Below, in pieces: positions 33,888 to 42,259 of a stretch of 64,000 nucleotides of DNA. The stretch comes from Spirochaetota bacterium (GTDB lineage: Bacteria > Spirochaetota > Spirochaetia > Treponematales > Rectinemataceae). The translations under genes and the position numbers were made by a program. The notes under the pieces are model-generated. The model did no database searches. It was not told the origin of the DNA and saw nothing but the letters and a program-made list of their open reading frames with translations. Numbering within the stretch: the first letter of the stretch is position 1; each line of letters starts with the position of its first letter. Location: NCBI GenBank assembly GCA_026398595.1, contig JAPLSO010000019.1, forward strand, positions 1 through 64,000. Direction: 5' to 3'.

Positions 33888-35236
33888 CCCCCCTCCGTGT
33901 CGCTGTCTCTACCTTCGGCTGCAAGCTCAACCAACTCGAAACAGAATCCATAGCCGACGCCTTTTCGTCGGCTGGAGCCGCGCTTTCGTCCTTCGACGCG
34001 ATGGCTGAACTCTACGTTCTCAATACCTGCACCGTCACCGGCAAAGCCGAGCAGAAGGCGAGGCGCTCGATACGGCATGCATCGGCCCTCAACCCCGGTT
34101 CCGTCGTCATCGTCACGGGCTGCTACGCCCAGATGGACCCCGATGGCCTCGCTCTCCTCTCGCCTCGCGTTATCGTGGTCTCGGGCGACGAAAAGACGAG
34201 CCTCCTCGAGCTCGCCGCCTGGCTCCAGGACAACTGGCAGGGTCACGGCGACCTGCTCGACGCCGTCCTCGAATGGAAAAGGGGGAGGGCAACCGGCTCC
34301 CCGGCCGGGGCTGCTTCCTTGGACAGATTCGCCTTCCATCCCCAGAGCTTCACCTTCCATTCAAGGCCTTCGCTCAAGATTCAAGACGGCTGCGACAACC
34401 GCTGCGCCTACTGCAGGGTCTGCATCGCCCGCGGCCCCTCTGTCTCCCTCGACCCCGAACTGGCCCTGGCGCGGGTCAGGCAACTGGAGGCAGCGGAAAA
34501 GACCGAAGTCGTCCTCACCGGCATCAACCTCTCCCAGTACAGATGGGGGAGCATGAGGTTTTCAGACCTGCTTGATAGCCTCGTCGCCGGCACACAGCGG
34601 ATCCGCTTCCGCGTATCGAGCTGGGAGCCCGGGCGGGCGGACGAGGCCTTTATCGCGGTTTTTGCCCTGAACCGTGTACAACCCCACCTCCACCTCTCGC
34701 TGCAGTCGGGTTCGGACAGCGTCCTTGCCAGGATGGCCCGGCCCTACACGGCCGCGCAAATACGGGAAACCGTGAAATCCATACGCTCGGTCAAGGACGA
34801 TCCTTTCCTCGCCGCCGACATCATCGCCGGTTTCCCCGGCGAAACCGAGGCCGAGGCAGAGGAGACCTTCGAGCTCCTCGCCGAGCTTGACCTTGCCTAC
34901 ATCCACGCCTTTCCTTTCTCGGCGAGGCCGGGGACCAGAGCCTGGGACATGAAACCCAAAGTCCCCGAGCGCGTCGCCGGCGAGCGGGTAGCCCGGCTCG
35001 GTGAACTCGCCCGACGGGGCAAGGCCGCCTACCTGTGCCACTGGACAGGCAAGACCATCCCGATGATCTTCGAACACGGCGGAGAGGGGACTTCGGCCAA
35101 TTACTTAAAGCTGAAACTGTCGGGAGCGCCCGAAGGTCTTGCCCCAGGTTCCCTCGTCCAAGGTCTGATTCTAGGCCCCTGCGCGGAGAGCGGAGTGGAT
35201 GGCGAAGCGATGTATGAAGGGCCGGCCGCGGGTTGA
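33884..35236 (+). CDS. mtaB: tRNA t6A37 methylthiotransferase
   Basis: 450 aa radical SAM enzyme of the MTTase class, e-type (MtaB/YqeV). It adds a methylthio group to C2 of t6A37 in tRNA. The N-terminal UPF0004 domain has three Cys ligands in STFGCKLNQLET, VLNTCTVTGKAEQ and VTGCYAQMD. The radical SAM motif is DGCDNRCAYCRV (CxxxCxxC). HLHLSLQSGSDSVLARM and ADIIAGFPGETEAE are family blocks, and a TRAM-like tail follows. ATG overlaps the TPR stop by 4 bp. TsaC, which starts t6A synthesis, is encoded 8 kb upstream. Confidence 0.94.
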   Translation: MTPLRVAVSTFGCKLNQLETESIADAFSSAGAALSSFDAMAELYVLNTCTVTGKAEQKARRSIRHASALNPGSVVIVTGCYAQMDPDGLALLSPRVIVVSGDEKTSLLELAAWLQDNWQGHGDLLDAVLEWKRGRATGSPAGAASLDRFAFHPQSFTFHSRPSLKIQDGCDNRCAYCRVCIARGPSVSLDPELALARVRQLEAAEKTEVVLTGINLSQYRWGSMRFSDLLDSLVAGTQRIRFRVSSWEPGRADEAFIAVFALNRVQPHLHLSLQSGSDSVLARMARPYTAAQIRETVKSIRSVKDDPFLAADIIAGFPGETEAEAEETFELLAELDLAYIHAFPFSARPGTRAWDMKPKVPERVAGERVARLGELARRGKAAYLCHWTGKTIPMIFEHGGEGTSANYLKLKLSGAPEGLAPGSLVQGLILGPCAESGVDGEAMYEGPAAG

Positions 35237-35248
35237 TGTATGGACCAT

Positions 35249-35276
35249 TTGCTTTCCTGGCTTGTTACGTTATACT
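35249..35276 (+). promoter_or_regulatory. Candidate sigma-70 promoter for the small lipoprotein gene
   Basis: TTGCTT (35249-35254), 16-bp spacer, TATACT (35271-35276). The lipoprotein ATG lies 31 bp downstream behind TAAGGAGG. It probably also drives the outer-membrane protein gene that follows. Confidence 0.6.
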
Positions 35277-35306
35277 TATAAAAGCCTGTACAGTAAGGAG
35301 GCATTT

Positions 35307-36179
35307 ATGAAACGAAATCATCTCGCATTGTTGGCGGGTATTGTCGTGATGGCGCTTCTGGCGTCCTCATGCGATACCCTCTTCACTAACCAGTTTAAAG
35401 CCCTGGGACTTGGTCAGGTGGCCAGCAACACACTCTCCAACGCTGTCGCAAACCATGACTCGGACACCATCCTCGTCGCTTCGGGATTCTACTCGGGCGC
35501 CATTTCGCCGAGCTTCATCAATGCCGTGACAACGGACCCGACCACGGCCGCCAACGTTTTGGCTCAGCTTCAGACCACGGTCACGACCTCCGCCGATCCC
35601 GCGACCGTCGAGGCTGCCGAAGTCCTTATCGTCCAGATCCAGCTTGAGACCTCGGGCGCCAAGACCATGATTGACAACATCGTCACCGCCATCGGTTCCG
35701 TCGACTTCTCGACCTTCAACATCAACAGCCCCTCTGACCTTAACAGCCTCCTTATGGCGCTTTTCCCGCCCAGGGCGGGTAGGTTGGCTCTCCCCACTGG
35801 CTGGACGTCGGCGAATATCTCCACGGTCATCGATACCCTGGTCAGACTTGACGGCAACATCGCCGACTTGGTCAGAGGTTTCGTTAACAGAGCATATCGT
35901 AACTCGGTCGTCGACGCAGGCTGGCTTGCCCAGGTGGGTATCTTCATCACCGTCCTCAAGAGCATTTCGTTTGTATCTCCGTACACGACCACAGGACAGG
36001 CCGTCGCCGCGATGATGGACGATTTCGACCCGGACAACACCACGAATTTCGATCCTATGCACTATGTAACGATTCCTTCCCATCTTCTCGATCAGATAAA
36101 AGCCGATGCGCAGCTCAATGCCCTCTTCTTCGCGGCTGGTATGAATCTGACCGATCTATTTGCCGGTTTCGGGCTGTGA
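35307..36179 (+). CDS. Hypothetical lipoprotein
   Basis: 290 aa. Signal MKRNHLALLAGIVVMALLASSC ends in a lipobox Cys. The rest is not recognised; it is Ala/Thr-rich and likely helical, with no internal repeat. It has TAAGGAGG ahead of ATG and is 32 bp from an outer-membrane protein gene, so the two may form an envelope complex. Only its lipoprotein nature is certain. Confidence 0.85.
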   Translation: MKRNHLALLAGIVVMALLASSCDTLFTNQFKALGLGQVASNTLSNAVANHDSDTILVASGFYSGAISPSFINAVTTDPTTAANVLAQLQTTVTTSADPATVEAAEVLIVQIQLETSGAKTMIDNIVTAIGSVDFSTFNINSPSDLNSLLMALFPPRAGRLALPTGWTSANISTVIDTLVRLDGNIADLVRGFVNRAYRNSVVDAGWLAQVGIFITVLKSISFVSPYTTTGQAVAAMMDDFDPDNTTNFDPMHYVTIPSHLLDQIKADAQLNALFFAAGMNLTDLFAGFGL

Positions 36180-36211
36180 ACGGAATAAGCCAAAAAAGGT
36201 AGGTGAACAGG

Positions 36212-37375
36212 ATGAAAAGATTACTATGCATCGCCTTGATTCTTGCCTTGGGAGGGCTGACCTTCGGACAGGCCACGACGACCACGAGAGTAAGCCCCAA
36301 GACCGCAAAAGTCATGGGCATGGGCGGATCTTTCCGCGTCTTCTCGACGGGTTATGATACTTTCTTCGGCAACCCAGCCGGATTAGCCACCAAGGAAGGC
36401 TCCCTGACCATGGCCGATGTCGCGGCCTGGGCCTATTTCAAGCCGACCCAGGAGAACATCGCAAAAGTGCAGGCCCTGATGAACGGCTCAGCCAGCAGCA
36501 GCGAAATGCTTTCCTCTATCGCCGACTGGATCACCAACAACGGCCTCGGCGCGGGGGCTTCCCTCGGCCTCGGCTGGGCGGGAAAGGGCTTCGGCCTCGG
36601 CTTCAACCTCACCACCGATGAAGTCGCGTCGGGTTCCGCGCTCCTGAGCGACAAGCTCCAGAGCAGGACCCAAGGTACTGCGGTGGTAGGCCTTGCTTTC
36701 CCGATCAACCTGGGCCCCATCAACATCAGGCTAGGAGCCGACGCCAGGGCCTACTACCTCCTCGACGCTATGCCCGCCACGGGCTGGCCCTTCGCCAGCA
36801 TCCTGACATCCGTCTTGAGCGGCGGCAGCGGCAGCTCCCCGATGACGGCCATCCGTGACCTCGAGGTCGTGGGCGGCTATGGCTTCGCCATCGACGGCGG
36901 CGCCACGATCGGCATCGGCCCCCTCGTTGTGGGCGCCATGGTCCGCGACTATGGTTTCGAGTTCCATATGGACAGTAGCAAAACAGTCGGGGACCTCATA
37001 GACGCCAAAATGGTTCCGCTCGGGGGCACCGATGCCTATATCATCATGCCTGTCATCCTGGCAGGCGCCAGTCTCCAGTTCAAATTTGGCAATTTCCTTG
37101 CCCCGGCCCTCTACATCGAGGCCGAGGACCCTATCGCCCTCGTCACCGAAGGCGTGGACGGGCTATGGACCAAGGTCCATGCGGGTGCCGAGGTCAAGCT
37201 CCTCAACTTCATCTCGGCCAGGGCTGGAATCAACAAGGGATGGATCTCCGTGGGCGCCGGACTCGACCTCCTCTTCCTTGAGGTTGACGCCGCTCTCTTC
37301 ACCGAAGAGATGGGCATCAACCCCGGCGACTTCGGCAGGACAGGAATAGCCATCCAGGCAGCCTTGAGATTCTGA
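36212..37375 (+). CDS. Outer-membrane-like protein, NPAG/FadL-UPF0164 type (copy 1)
   Basis: 387 aa. Signal peptide MKRLLCIALILALGGLTFGQ. Mature start shows RVSPKTAKVMGMGGSFRVF, then TFFGNPAGLA, an arrangement resembling FadL-like or UPF0164 outer-membrane proteins of spirochaetes. The remainder alternates polar and hydrophobic residues as in a beta-barrel and ends in AIQAALRF, an aromatic C-terminus typical of barrel insertion. The start at 36212 puts the signal peptide at the N-terminus. A terminator follows at 37407. Paralogue of the next gene. Confidence 0.8.
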   Translation: MKRLLCIALILALGGLTFGQATTTTRVSPKTAKVMGMGGSFRVFSTGYDTFFGNPAGLATKEGSLTMADVAAWAYFKPTQENIAKVQALMNGSASSSEMLSSIADWITNNGLGAGASLGLGWAGKGFGLGFNLTTDEVASGSALLSDKLQSRTQGTAVVGLAFPINLGPINIRLGADARAYYLLDAMPATGWPFASILTSVLSGGSGSSPMTAIRDLEVVGGYGFAIDGGATIGIGPLVVGAMVRDYGFEFHMDSSKTVGDLIDAKMVPLGGTDAYIIMPVILAGASLQFKFGNFLAPALYIEAEDPIALVTEGVDGLWTKVHAGAEVKLLNFISARAGINKGWISVGAGLDLLFLEVDAALFTEEMGINPGDFGRTGIAIQAALRF

Positions 37376-37406
37376 GCCCAAGACAGGTTGGACCTTACCG
37401 TTTTGT

Positions 37407-37440
37407 AAGGCCGCCGTCCTTTTTTAGGACGGCGGCCTTT
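37407..37440 (+). terminator. Rho-independent terminator after outer-membrane protein copy 1
   Basis: AAGGCCGCCGTCCT (37407-37420) and AGGACGGCGGCCTT (37426-37439) form a perfect 14-bp stem with a 5-base T loop, ending in TTTCC. Thirty-two bases after the stop. Confidence 0.9.
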
Positions 37441-37509
37441 CCTTGTAAAGACTCCTCGACTCGGTTAAGCTCGGGGCTGCCACGTCCGATATTCTGAAAG
37501 GGTTTTCGC

Positions 37510-38655
37510 GTGAAGAAGTTTTTTCTGGCCGCTTTCTTGTTCTTTATCCTCTGCATCGGCCTTTCCGCCCAGGACATGAAGACGAGCCTTTCTCCCCGCG
37601 ACGCCCGATCCATGGGTATGAGCGGCGCTTTCAGGGTCTTCTCGACGGGCTACGCCACATTCTTCGGTAACCCTGCCGGCTTCGCCGGCCCTTCTTCGCT
37701 CACCATTGCCGACCTTGCCGGCTGGGCTTACCTGAAGCCCTATCCCGCCAATGTCTCAGCCTTGGTCGGCATAGCCCAGGGCCAGGCGGATCAGATCGGT
37801 TTCGAGAGCACGATCGGTTCCCTTATGGCCGAGGACAACGGTTTTGGCGGAGGTTTCGCCCTTGGCCTAGGATGGGCGGGCGGGGGATTCGGTCTGGGCC
37901 TCAACCTTATCTCGGACGCTCAGGCGAAAGATTCCTCGTATTCAGGATCGAAGGTTAATGTCCAGAGTCAGGCGAACGCGATCTTCGGCATGGCATGGCC
38001 CATGGATCTGGGGAAATTTTCCTTGAGATTCGGCGCCGATGTACGCGCCTTCTACCTACTCGACTCGCGCGGCGACTGGCCCTTCGATGAGCTTGCCACG
38101 GCCCTCTATACGGGTACAGGCTTCGTCGAGGATCTGTCCGTCTTAAGCGCGCGGGGAGGCTTTGGCCTCGCCGTCGACTCCGGCGCCACCTTGAGCTGGG
38201 GCCCTCTCTCGGTTGGTGTTATGATCCGCGATTACGGCTACAAATTCTACATGGGCGACACCACTGTAGGCGACATCATCCAGGAGGGAAGCCCGCCAAT
38301 GTCGGGCGAGATCCTTTGCGCGCTGACACCCCAGTACTCGGCAGGTCTTTCCCTCGTCCTCGGTAAGGGCAGTTCCGTCGTCACTTCCCTCTACGCCGAG
38401 GTCAACGATCCCATGAGCTTCGTCACTCAAGCGGGTAGCGATTTCAGCACCGCGCTCGATCTTCTCCATGCCGGTTTCGAGTTCAGGATTCTCAAGTTCC
38501 TTTCCCTGCGCGGGGGTGCGAATCACGGCCTTATGGCCCTGGGCTTCGGCATGGATTTTTCTCTCATCGAAGTAGACGCTGCCCTCTTCACCGAGTCCTT
38601 GGACTCCTCATCGACGCGAACAGGCGTGACGGTCCAGGCAGCCCTCCGCATCTAG
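37510..38655 (+). CDS. Outer-membrane-like protein, NPAG/FadL-UPF0164 type (copy 2)
   Basis: 381 aa with GTG start. Signal FFLAAFLFFILCIGLSAQ, then LSPRDARSMGMSGAFRVFSTGY and TFFGNPAGFAG in the same order as copy 1, so the two are tandem paralogues. It ends in VQAALRI. A barrel of about 12-14 strands is likely. It has no strong ribosome site. It follows a strong terminator, so it needs its own promoter in 37441-37509, which was not recognised. Confidence 0.8.
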   Translation: MKKFFLAAFLFFILCIGLSAQDMKTSLSPRDARSMGMSGAFRVFSTGYATFFGNPAGFAGPSSLTIADLAGWAYLKPYPANVSALVGIAQGQADQIGFESTIGSLMAEDNGFGGGFALGLGWAGGGFGLGLNLISDAQAKDSSYSGSKVNVQSQANAIFGMAWPMDLGKFSLRFGADVRAFYLLDSRGDWPFDELATALYTGTGFVEDLSVLSARGGFGLAVDSGATLSWGPLSVGVMIRDYGYKFYMGDTTVGDIIQEGSPPMSGEILCALTPQYSAGLSLVLGKGSSVVTSLYAEVNDPMSFVTQAGSDFSTALDLLHAGFEFRILKFLSLRGGANHGLMALGFGMDFSLIEVDAALFTESLDSSSTRTGVTVQAALRI

Positions 38656-38885
38656 AGCCTTCAAGACTACCTCCTGCTTTTCCTGACAGATCCGTCTTCT
38701 CCAATCCTGCCTCCTGCAGTCGTCTTTTCATATTTTTCCTTTGATACGTTCTATGCAAAGGTTCAAGGCTTGCCGGCCGACGGACGATGTTTCCCATACA
38801 GTTTTCCAGGATCTTGTTCTCAGGTACGAGGAGGGTGAGGCCTTCAGCGTGATCCTCGACATGGACAGGAACGGCCCTCTTTGCA

Positions 38886-38914
38886 TTGACTCGCTAGGTC
38901 TTTTTCTGTATTGT
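38886..38914 (+). promoter_or_regulatory. Candidate tRNA-Lys promoter
   Basis: TTGACT (38886-38891), 17-bp spacer, TATTGT (38909-38914). The predicted start is about 7 bp before the mature tRNA. Confidence 0.55.
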
Positions 38915-38928
38915 TCTTACCGCGAGTC

Positions 38929-39001
38929 GGGCCGCTAGCTCAGTAGGTAGAGCAACGCCCTTTTAAGGCGTGGGTCACGTGTTCGAATCACGTGCGGCTC
39001 A
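38929..39001 (+). tRNA. tRNA-Lys (anticodon TTT)
   Basis: 73-nt cloverleaf. Acceptor GGGCCGC pairs with GCGGCTC (38994-39000) with one G-U; D arm TAGCTCAGTAGGTAGAGCA; anticodon arm ACGCC-CTTTTAA-GGCGT; T arm with GTTCGAATC. Discriminator A at 39001; CCA is not encoded. The 3' 42 bases are repeated exactly at 47210-47251 and served as the attachment site of the island. Confidence 0.95.
38960..39001. repeat. attL: 3' part of tRNA-Lys (42-bp direct repeat)
   Basis: Exact copy of 47210-47251. It spans the 3' half of the anticodon loop and stem through the discriminator base, the usual crossover zone for tRNA-targeting tyrosine integrases. The tRNA gene remains intact on this side. Confidence 0.93.
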
Positions 39002-39112
39002 TAGTAAAGTCTTTTAAGATAATGACTTAAAACGACCACCAGAAAACCGGCGTCGTTGATTTCTCAAGTGTGAGCCAGAACTGTGAGCCAGTTCCGGGCA
39101 AGAGGAGAATCA

Positions 39113-40498
39113 ATGCGTAGGTTCAAGTTGTTCTTGCGAAAAGGTATTTTTTACGTCCAATTGTTGAATCCCCAAACAGGCACCTACCTTACTGCGAAAT
39201 CTACTGGTAAGGTGAATCGTGACGAAGCCGCTGGAGTGGTTTCTGATTGGCTCAAGAATGGTATCCCGGATAAGAAGATAAATGGCAAGAAATCTGTTGA
39301 AGACGCACTTGCACTACAATCTGTATTAGCTAACCTTCATGTTCTTCCCCTGAGTACTGATGATGTCCAGAAGATCACCGACATCTTGAAATCCAGGCAT
39401 CTGCTAGATAGCGCCATTGTGACTTCGGCTACTAGCTCTCAAGGATTGATTGAATACCTAACCGCATTCTGGGACTTTGACACGTCGCCCTATATCAAGG
39501 AAAAGCTCCTCCATGGACAAAAGATTGGTCGGATGAGGGCAATCGACTCAAGCCGAACGGCTAAATACTGGAAGCGATTCTTTGGCGATCAGAAGAGGAT
39601 AGGGGAGGTAACCCGGTCCGATTTGAGAGACTTTTCGCTCTGGCTTGCCGAGTACAAGGTAGTCTCGAAGAAGAAGCCGCCCAAGGGAGCCAAGGGGCAA
39701 CAGGGGAAGGACTTCTTCACTTCCTCGATGCCTGAGAAGGAGAAGTTCCTTTCAGCGGGTACGATCAACAAGGTGATGCTGGCAGGAACGCTCCCTTTGA
39801 AATGGGCAGCTTACCACAATGAGATACCAATCGATCCCGGCAAGGGACTCATGAAGTTCTCGGGAATACCGAAGGCGAGGGGTATACTCACGGAGAAGGA
39901 GGCAATAGCCCTCTTTGAAGTAGAATGGAAGGAAGAACGCTCAAAGATTGCTTCCATGCTGAGTATGAGTACCGGGCTCAGGGCTGGCGAGGTGCTTGCT
40001 TTGCGCCTTTGTGACATTGGGACTGATAGGCTGTATATAAATCATTCCTGGTCGTGGACGGACGGCTTGAAGTGTACTAAGACGGGCAAGGTTCGAGTTG
40101 TCCCCCTGCTTCCGTCTCTTCGGGAAAAATTGATCAAGTTGGCCGAGGCGAATCCTCATGGCAAGGATGGCTTCATTTTCTTTGGATTGGTGCCTGACAA
40201 GCCAATGGATACCCATTTCCTTCTTGATGGCTTGAAAGATGCTCTGGCGAAGATCGGCATCACTGAGGAAATACGGGCAAAGCGAAACATCGTTTTCCAT
40301 TCTTGGAGACATTACTTTGCAACTAAAATGAGGGGCAAGCTCGATGCCAACACAGTAAAGCGGGCTACAGGGCATTCCACGGAGACCATGCTGGAACATT
40401 ACGCAGAACATGAACGTGAGGAAGACCTAGACAGCCTGTATTCGACCGCCGATGAAGTATTCGGGAACATCATTCCTTTTGAGAAAAGGTCAGCATAA
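39113..40498 (+). CDS. Tyrosine recombinase / phage-type integrase
   Basis: 461 aa from ATG 39113 (AGAGGAG ahead); GTG at 39083 is a less likely start. N-terminal half is an Arm/SAM-like DNA-binding part. The catalytic domain shows STGLRAGEVLALRLCD (Arg I), the HxxR-type box in FHSWRHYFATKM and TGHSTETMLEHYAEHE with the nucleophile Tyr. It should carry out integration and excision at the tRNA-Lys attachment site that lies 112 bp upstream. An A+T richer codon use than the chromosome and location mark it as the island integrase. Confidence 0.94.
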   Translation: MRRFKLFLRKGIFYVQLLNPQTGTYLTAKSTGKVNRDEAAGVVSDWLKNGIPDKKINGKKSVEDALALQSVLANLHVLPLSTDDVQKITDILKSRHLLDSAIVTSATSSQGLIEYLTAFWDFDTSPYIKEKLLHGQKIGRMRAIDSSRTAKYWKRFFGDQKRIGEVTRSDLRDFSLWLAEYKVVSKKKPPKGAKGQQGKDFFTSSMPEKEKFLSAGTINKVMLAGTLPLKWAAYHNEIPIDPGKGLMKFSGIPKARGILTEKEAIALFEVEWKEERSKIASMLSMSTGLRAGEVLALRLCDIGTDRLYINHSWSWTDGLKCTKTGKVRVVPLLPSLREKLIKLAEANPHGKDGFIFFGLVPDKPMDTHFLLDGLKDALAKIGITEEIRAKRNIVFHSWRHYFATKMRGKLDANTVKRATGHSTETMLEHYAEHEREEDLDSLYSTADEVFGNIIPFEKRSA

Positions 40499-40507
40499 GG
40501 AGTAGTG

Positions 40508-40558
40508 ATCAAGGGGGAGAAAATACCTTCAAAAGTATCTTTGCATCTCCCCCTTGAT
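40508..40558 (+). terminator. Long hairpin after the integrase gene
   Basis: ATCAAGGGGGAGA (40508-40520) pairs perfectly with TCTCCCCCTTGAT (40546-40558), with a smaller nested stem ATAC/GTAT in the 25-base loop. Ten bases after the integrase stop. T content after the stem is low, so it may work as a transcript end or protecting structure. Confidence 0.6.
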
Positions 40559-40615
40559 GGTCTATTATCCGTCTGTGTCTCTCAATGACCTTCCCGGTCA
40601 GTTCCAGCCAGTACC

Positions 40616-40852
40616 ATGGCTGAAGTGCTAGAAAGCCGATTGATTCCGGCTTTGGCAAAGGAAGACAAGACATTGCGAAAACCTCATGATCCTACGGTTG
40701 TTGAAGGCATCCATACGCAGATCGATAATCTTCTAGTCTGGGCTCCCGAGTATGGAGCAATTGAACTCACCATTTGCTTCCATGATGGGAAAATTGCCAA
40801 GACGGAAGAACGGCGAACGGTAACTTTGCTTCAAACAGGGGGATCGTCTTGA
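40616..40852 (+). CDS. Small hypothetical protein (DUF2292-like flavour)
   Basis: 78 aa, between the integrase hairpin and the second integrase relic. The C-terminal half, YGAIELTICFHDGKIAKTEE, recalls the short beta motif YG(x)(V/I)xLxIxxGKI of DUF2292 proteins, but the match is loose. It may be an island-encoded accessory protein. No signal or membrane segment. Confidence 0.5.
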   Translation: MAEVLESRLIPALAKEDKTLRKPHDPTVVEGIHTQIDNLLVWAPEYGAIELTICFHDGKIAKTEERRTVTLLQTGGSS

Positions 40853-40861
40853 AAATACGAG

Positions 40862-41009
40862 AATAGGCTTATGTGTAACAGGACATGCAACGACGGAAAT
40901 GTTTGAGCATTATACTAATCATGAACTGGAAGAAGGGATGAAGATGTTGAACAAAGCTGCAACGGAGGCGTTTGCCACTATTCTCCCGTTTATACGTGAG
41001 TCGGCGTAA
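40862..41009 (+). pseudogene. 3' remnant of a second tyrosine integrase
   Basis: About 49 codons: VTGHATTEMFEHYTNHELEE with the nucleophile Tyr, then LPFIRESA and a stop at 41007-41009. It aligns with the C-terminus of the complete integrase (TGHSTETMLEHYAEHE ... IPFEKRSA). The 5' part is missing. It likely marks a previous, tandem insertion at the same site. Confidence 0.75.
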
Positions 41010-41070
41010 TGTAAAATATTGTTTTAACCTGCAGCCTGATTTGTTCCAGTTGTCAGGTAAAAAAATCATA

Positions 41071-41687
41071 TTAAACACCATTCCAACATAGTAATTCGTT
41101 TAGCTTTGATTCTAATAATTCCTTTCTTTTTTCATAGAATACTTCAAAATGTTCTATTTCAAAATCTACATTATCTGGTATAAAAGCTTGAGCTTTAAAT
41201 GCTTTTCTTTGTTCTTCATTCATATCATTATAATATTCAAGTAGACTTATCGCACTTTTACTACCATTACTACGGCCTTCCAGCAATTGTAAATTTGGCA
41301 ACCTGTTTCTATTACTTCTCCATCTGCTCCAATCTTCCTTTGTTACTGAAATTGGCTGACTAGAATCAAATTTTACACCAGGATGCAGATGATCTTGTTC
41401 GTATTTAATTGAGCTTTTAATCCAACCAAGACTTAGGTAATATAAGGTTTCTCCAGCAACACGACTGCCTTTTTCTTGATTTAAAATGTCTTCAATTTTA
41501 GCTTTTGTTACTCTGAGTTCATTTTTCTGATCAAGCATTTCTATTGTTATTTCTCTATTATTATCATTGATAAAACTTTTCATTTGCTGTAGTATTCCTT
41601 TTGTTCCATTTCTAAAATAATTAAACAATATTGCCCTAAGAAGATATGCTTTAATCTCTATGGGTTTAATCTCTATGGGTTTAATTC
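41071..41687 (-). pseudogene. GmrSD/DUF262-type protein C-terminal HNH-like domain, 5' end lost
   Basis: Minus-strand reading frame, very A+T rich. The C-terminal 150 residues contain EQDHLHPGVKFD and RNRLPNLQLLEGRSNGSKS, as in the DUF1524/HNH nuclease half of DUF262 (GmrSD-like) anti-phage restriction proteins, and end LESKLNELL. The frame stays open into the IS200-type element (to 41832) but that part is antisense transposase sequence, so the native N-terminus, with the DUF262 ATP/GTP-binding half, is gone. A tandem 15-bp repeat encodes KPIEI twice at the junction. Inference: remnant of a defence gene. Confidence 0.65.
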
Positions 41688-41688
41688 C

Positions 41689-42213
41689 CCGCAGCTCTGC
41701 TGCGGCTTTGGTACAATATAGGTATGAGTGAGTATAGCCATAAAAATCATAATGTATCAGTATTGCTATATCATATAGTATATCCAGCAAAATACAGGAA
41801 AGTAGTATTTTCTGAATAAGTAGATAAAACATTAAGGGATATATGTATAGAGATAGAAAATAGGTATGAAATAAAATTTATTGAAATAGGGACAGAAAAA
41901 GATCATGTGCATTTTCTAGTGCAATCAGTTCCGACGTATAGTCCGAGTAAGATAGTACAAATAATAAAAAGCATAACAGCAAAGAAGATTTTCGAAAGAT
42001 GTCCCGAAGTAAAAAAGGCATTGTGGGGAGGAGAATTTTGGACGAAAGGATATTATATAGGATCAACGGGAAAGCATGGGGATGAAGAATTGATAGGGAA
42101 TTATGTAAAGAATCAAGGAAGAAATTCAGAAGAGTATAAAAGACTGTACGTGGACAATCAGTTGAAATTATTCGAATAGAGCGAGTTCATACCCCGGAGC
42201 TCTGCTCCGGGGT
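41689..42213 (+). mobile_element. IS200/IS605-type element with terminal hairpins
   Basis: A 0.5-kb A+T-rich element carrying one transposase gene and no tnpB. The left hairpin CCGCAGCTCTGCTGCGG is at 41689-41705; the right is ACCCCGGAGC-TCT-GCTCCGGGGT (42191-42213). Such subterminal hairpins are recognised by TnpA. It separates the nuclease relic from the ankyrin gene and truncates both. Exact ends are approximate. Confidence 0.75.
41724..42179 (+). pseudogene. tnpA: Y1 (HUH) transposase TnpA with an in-frame TAA
   Basis: 151 codons. N-terminal strand SVLLYHIVYPAKYRKVVF is followed by TAA at 41817-41819 after codon 31, then the same frame resumes. EKDHVHFLVQSVPTYSP holds the HUH metal motif (HVH), and GDEELIGNYVKNQG holds the nucleophile Tyr. 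All catalytic residues lie after the stop, but the beta strand before it is needed for the fold, so it is probably dead unless the stop is read through. Confidence 0.8.
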
Positions 42214-42259
42214 AGTTGATTTTATAAATAAAAAAAATAAATGGGGTGAAACACCATTA

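Noticed and set aside
38741-38938. 65-codon frame upstream of tRNA-Lys
   Set aside because: It overlaps the tRNA promoter and the tRNA start, lacks a ribosome site and has no recognisable motif.
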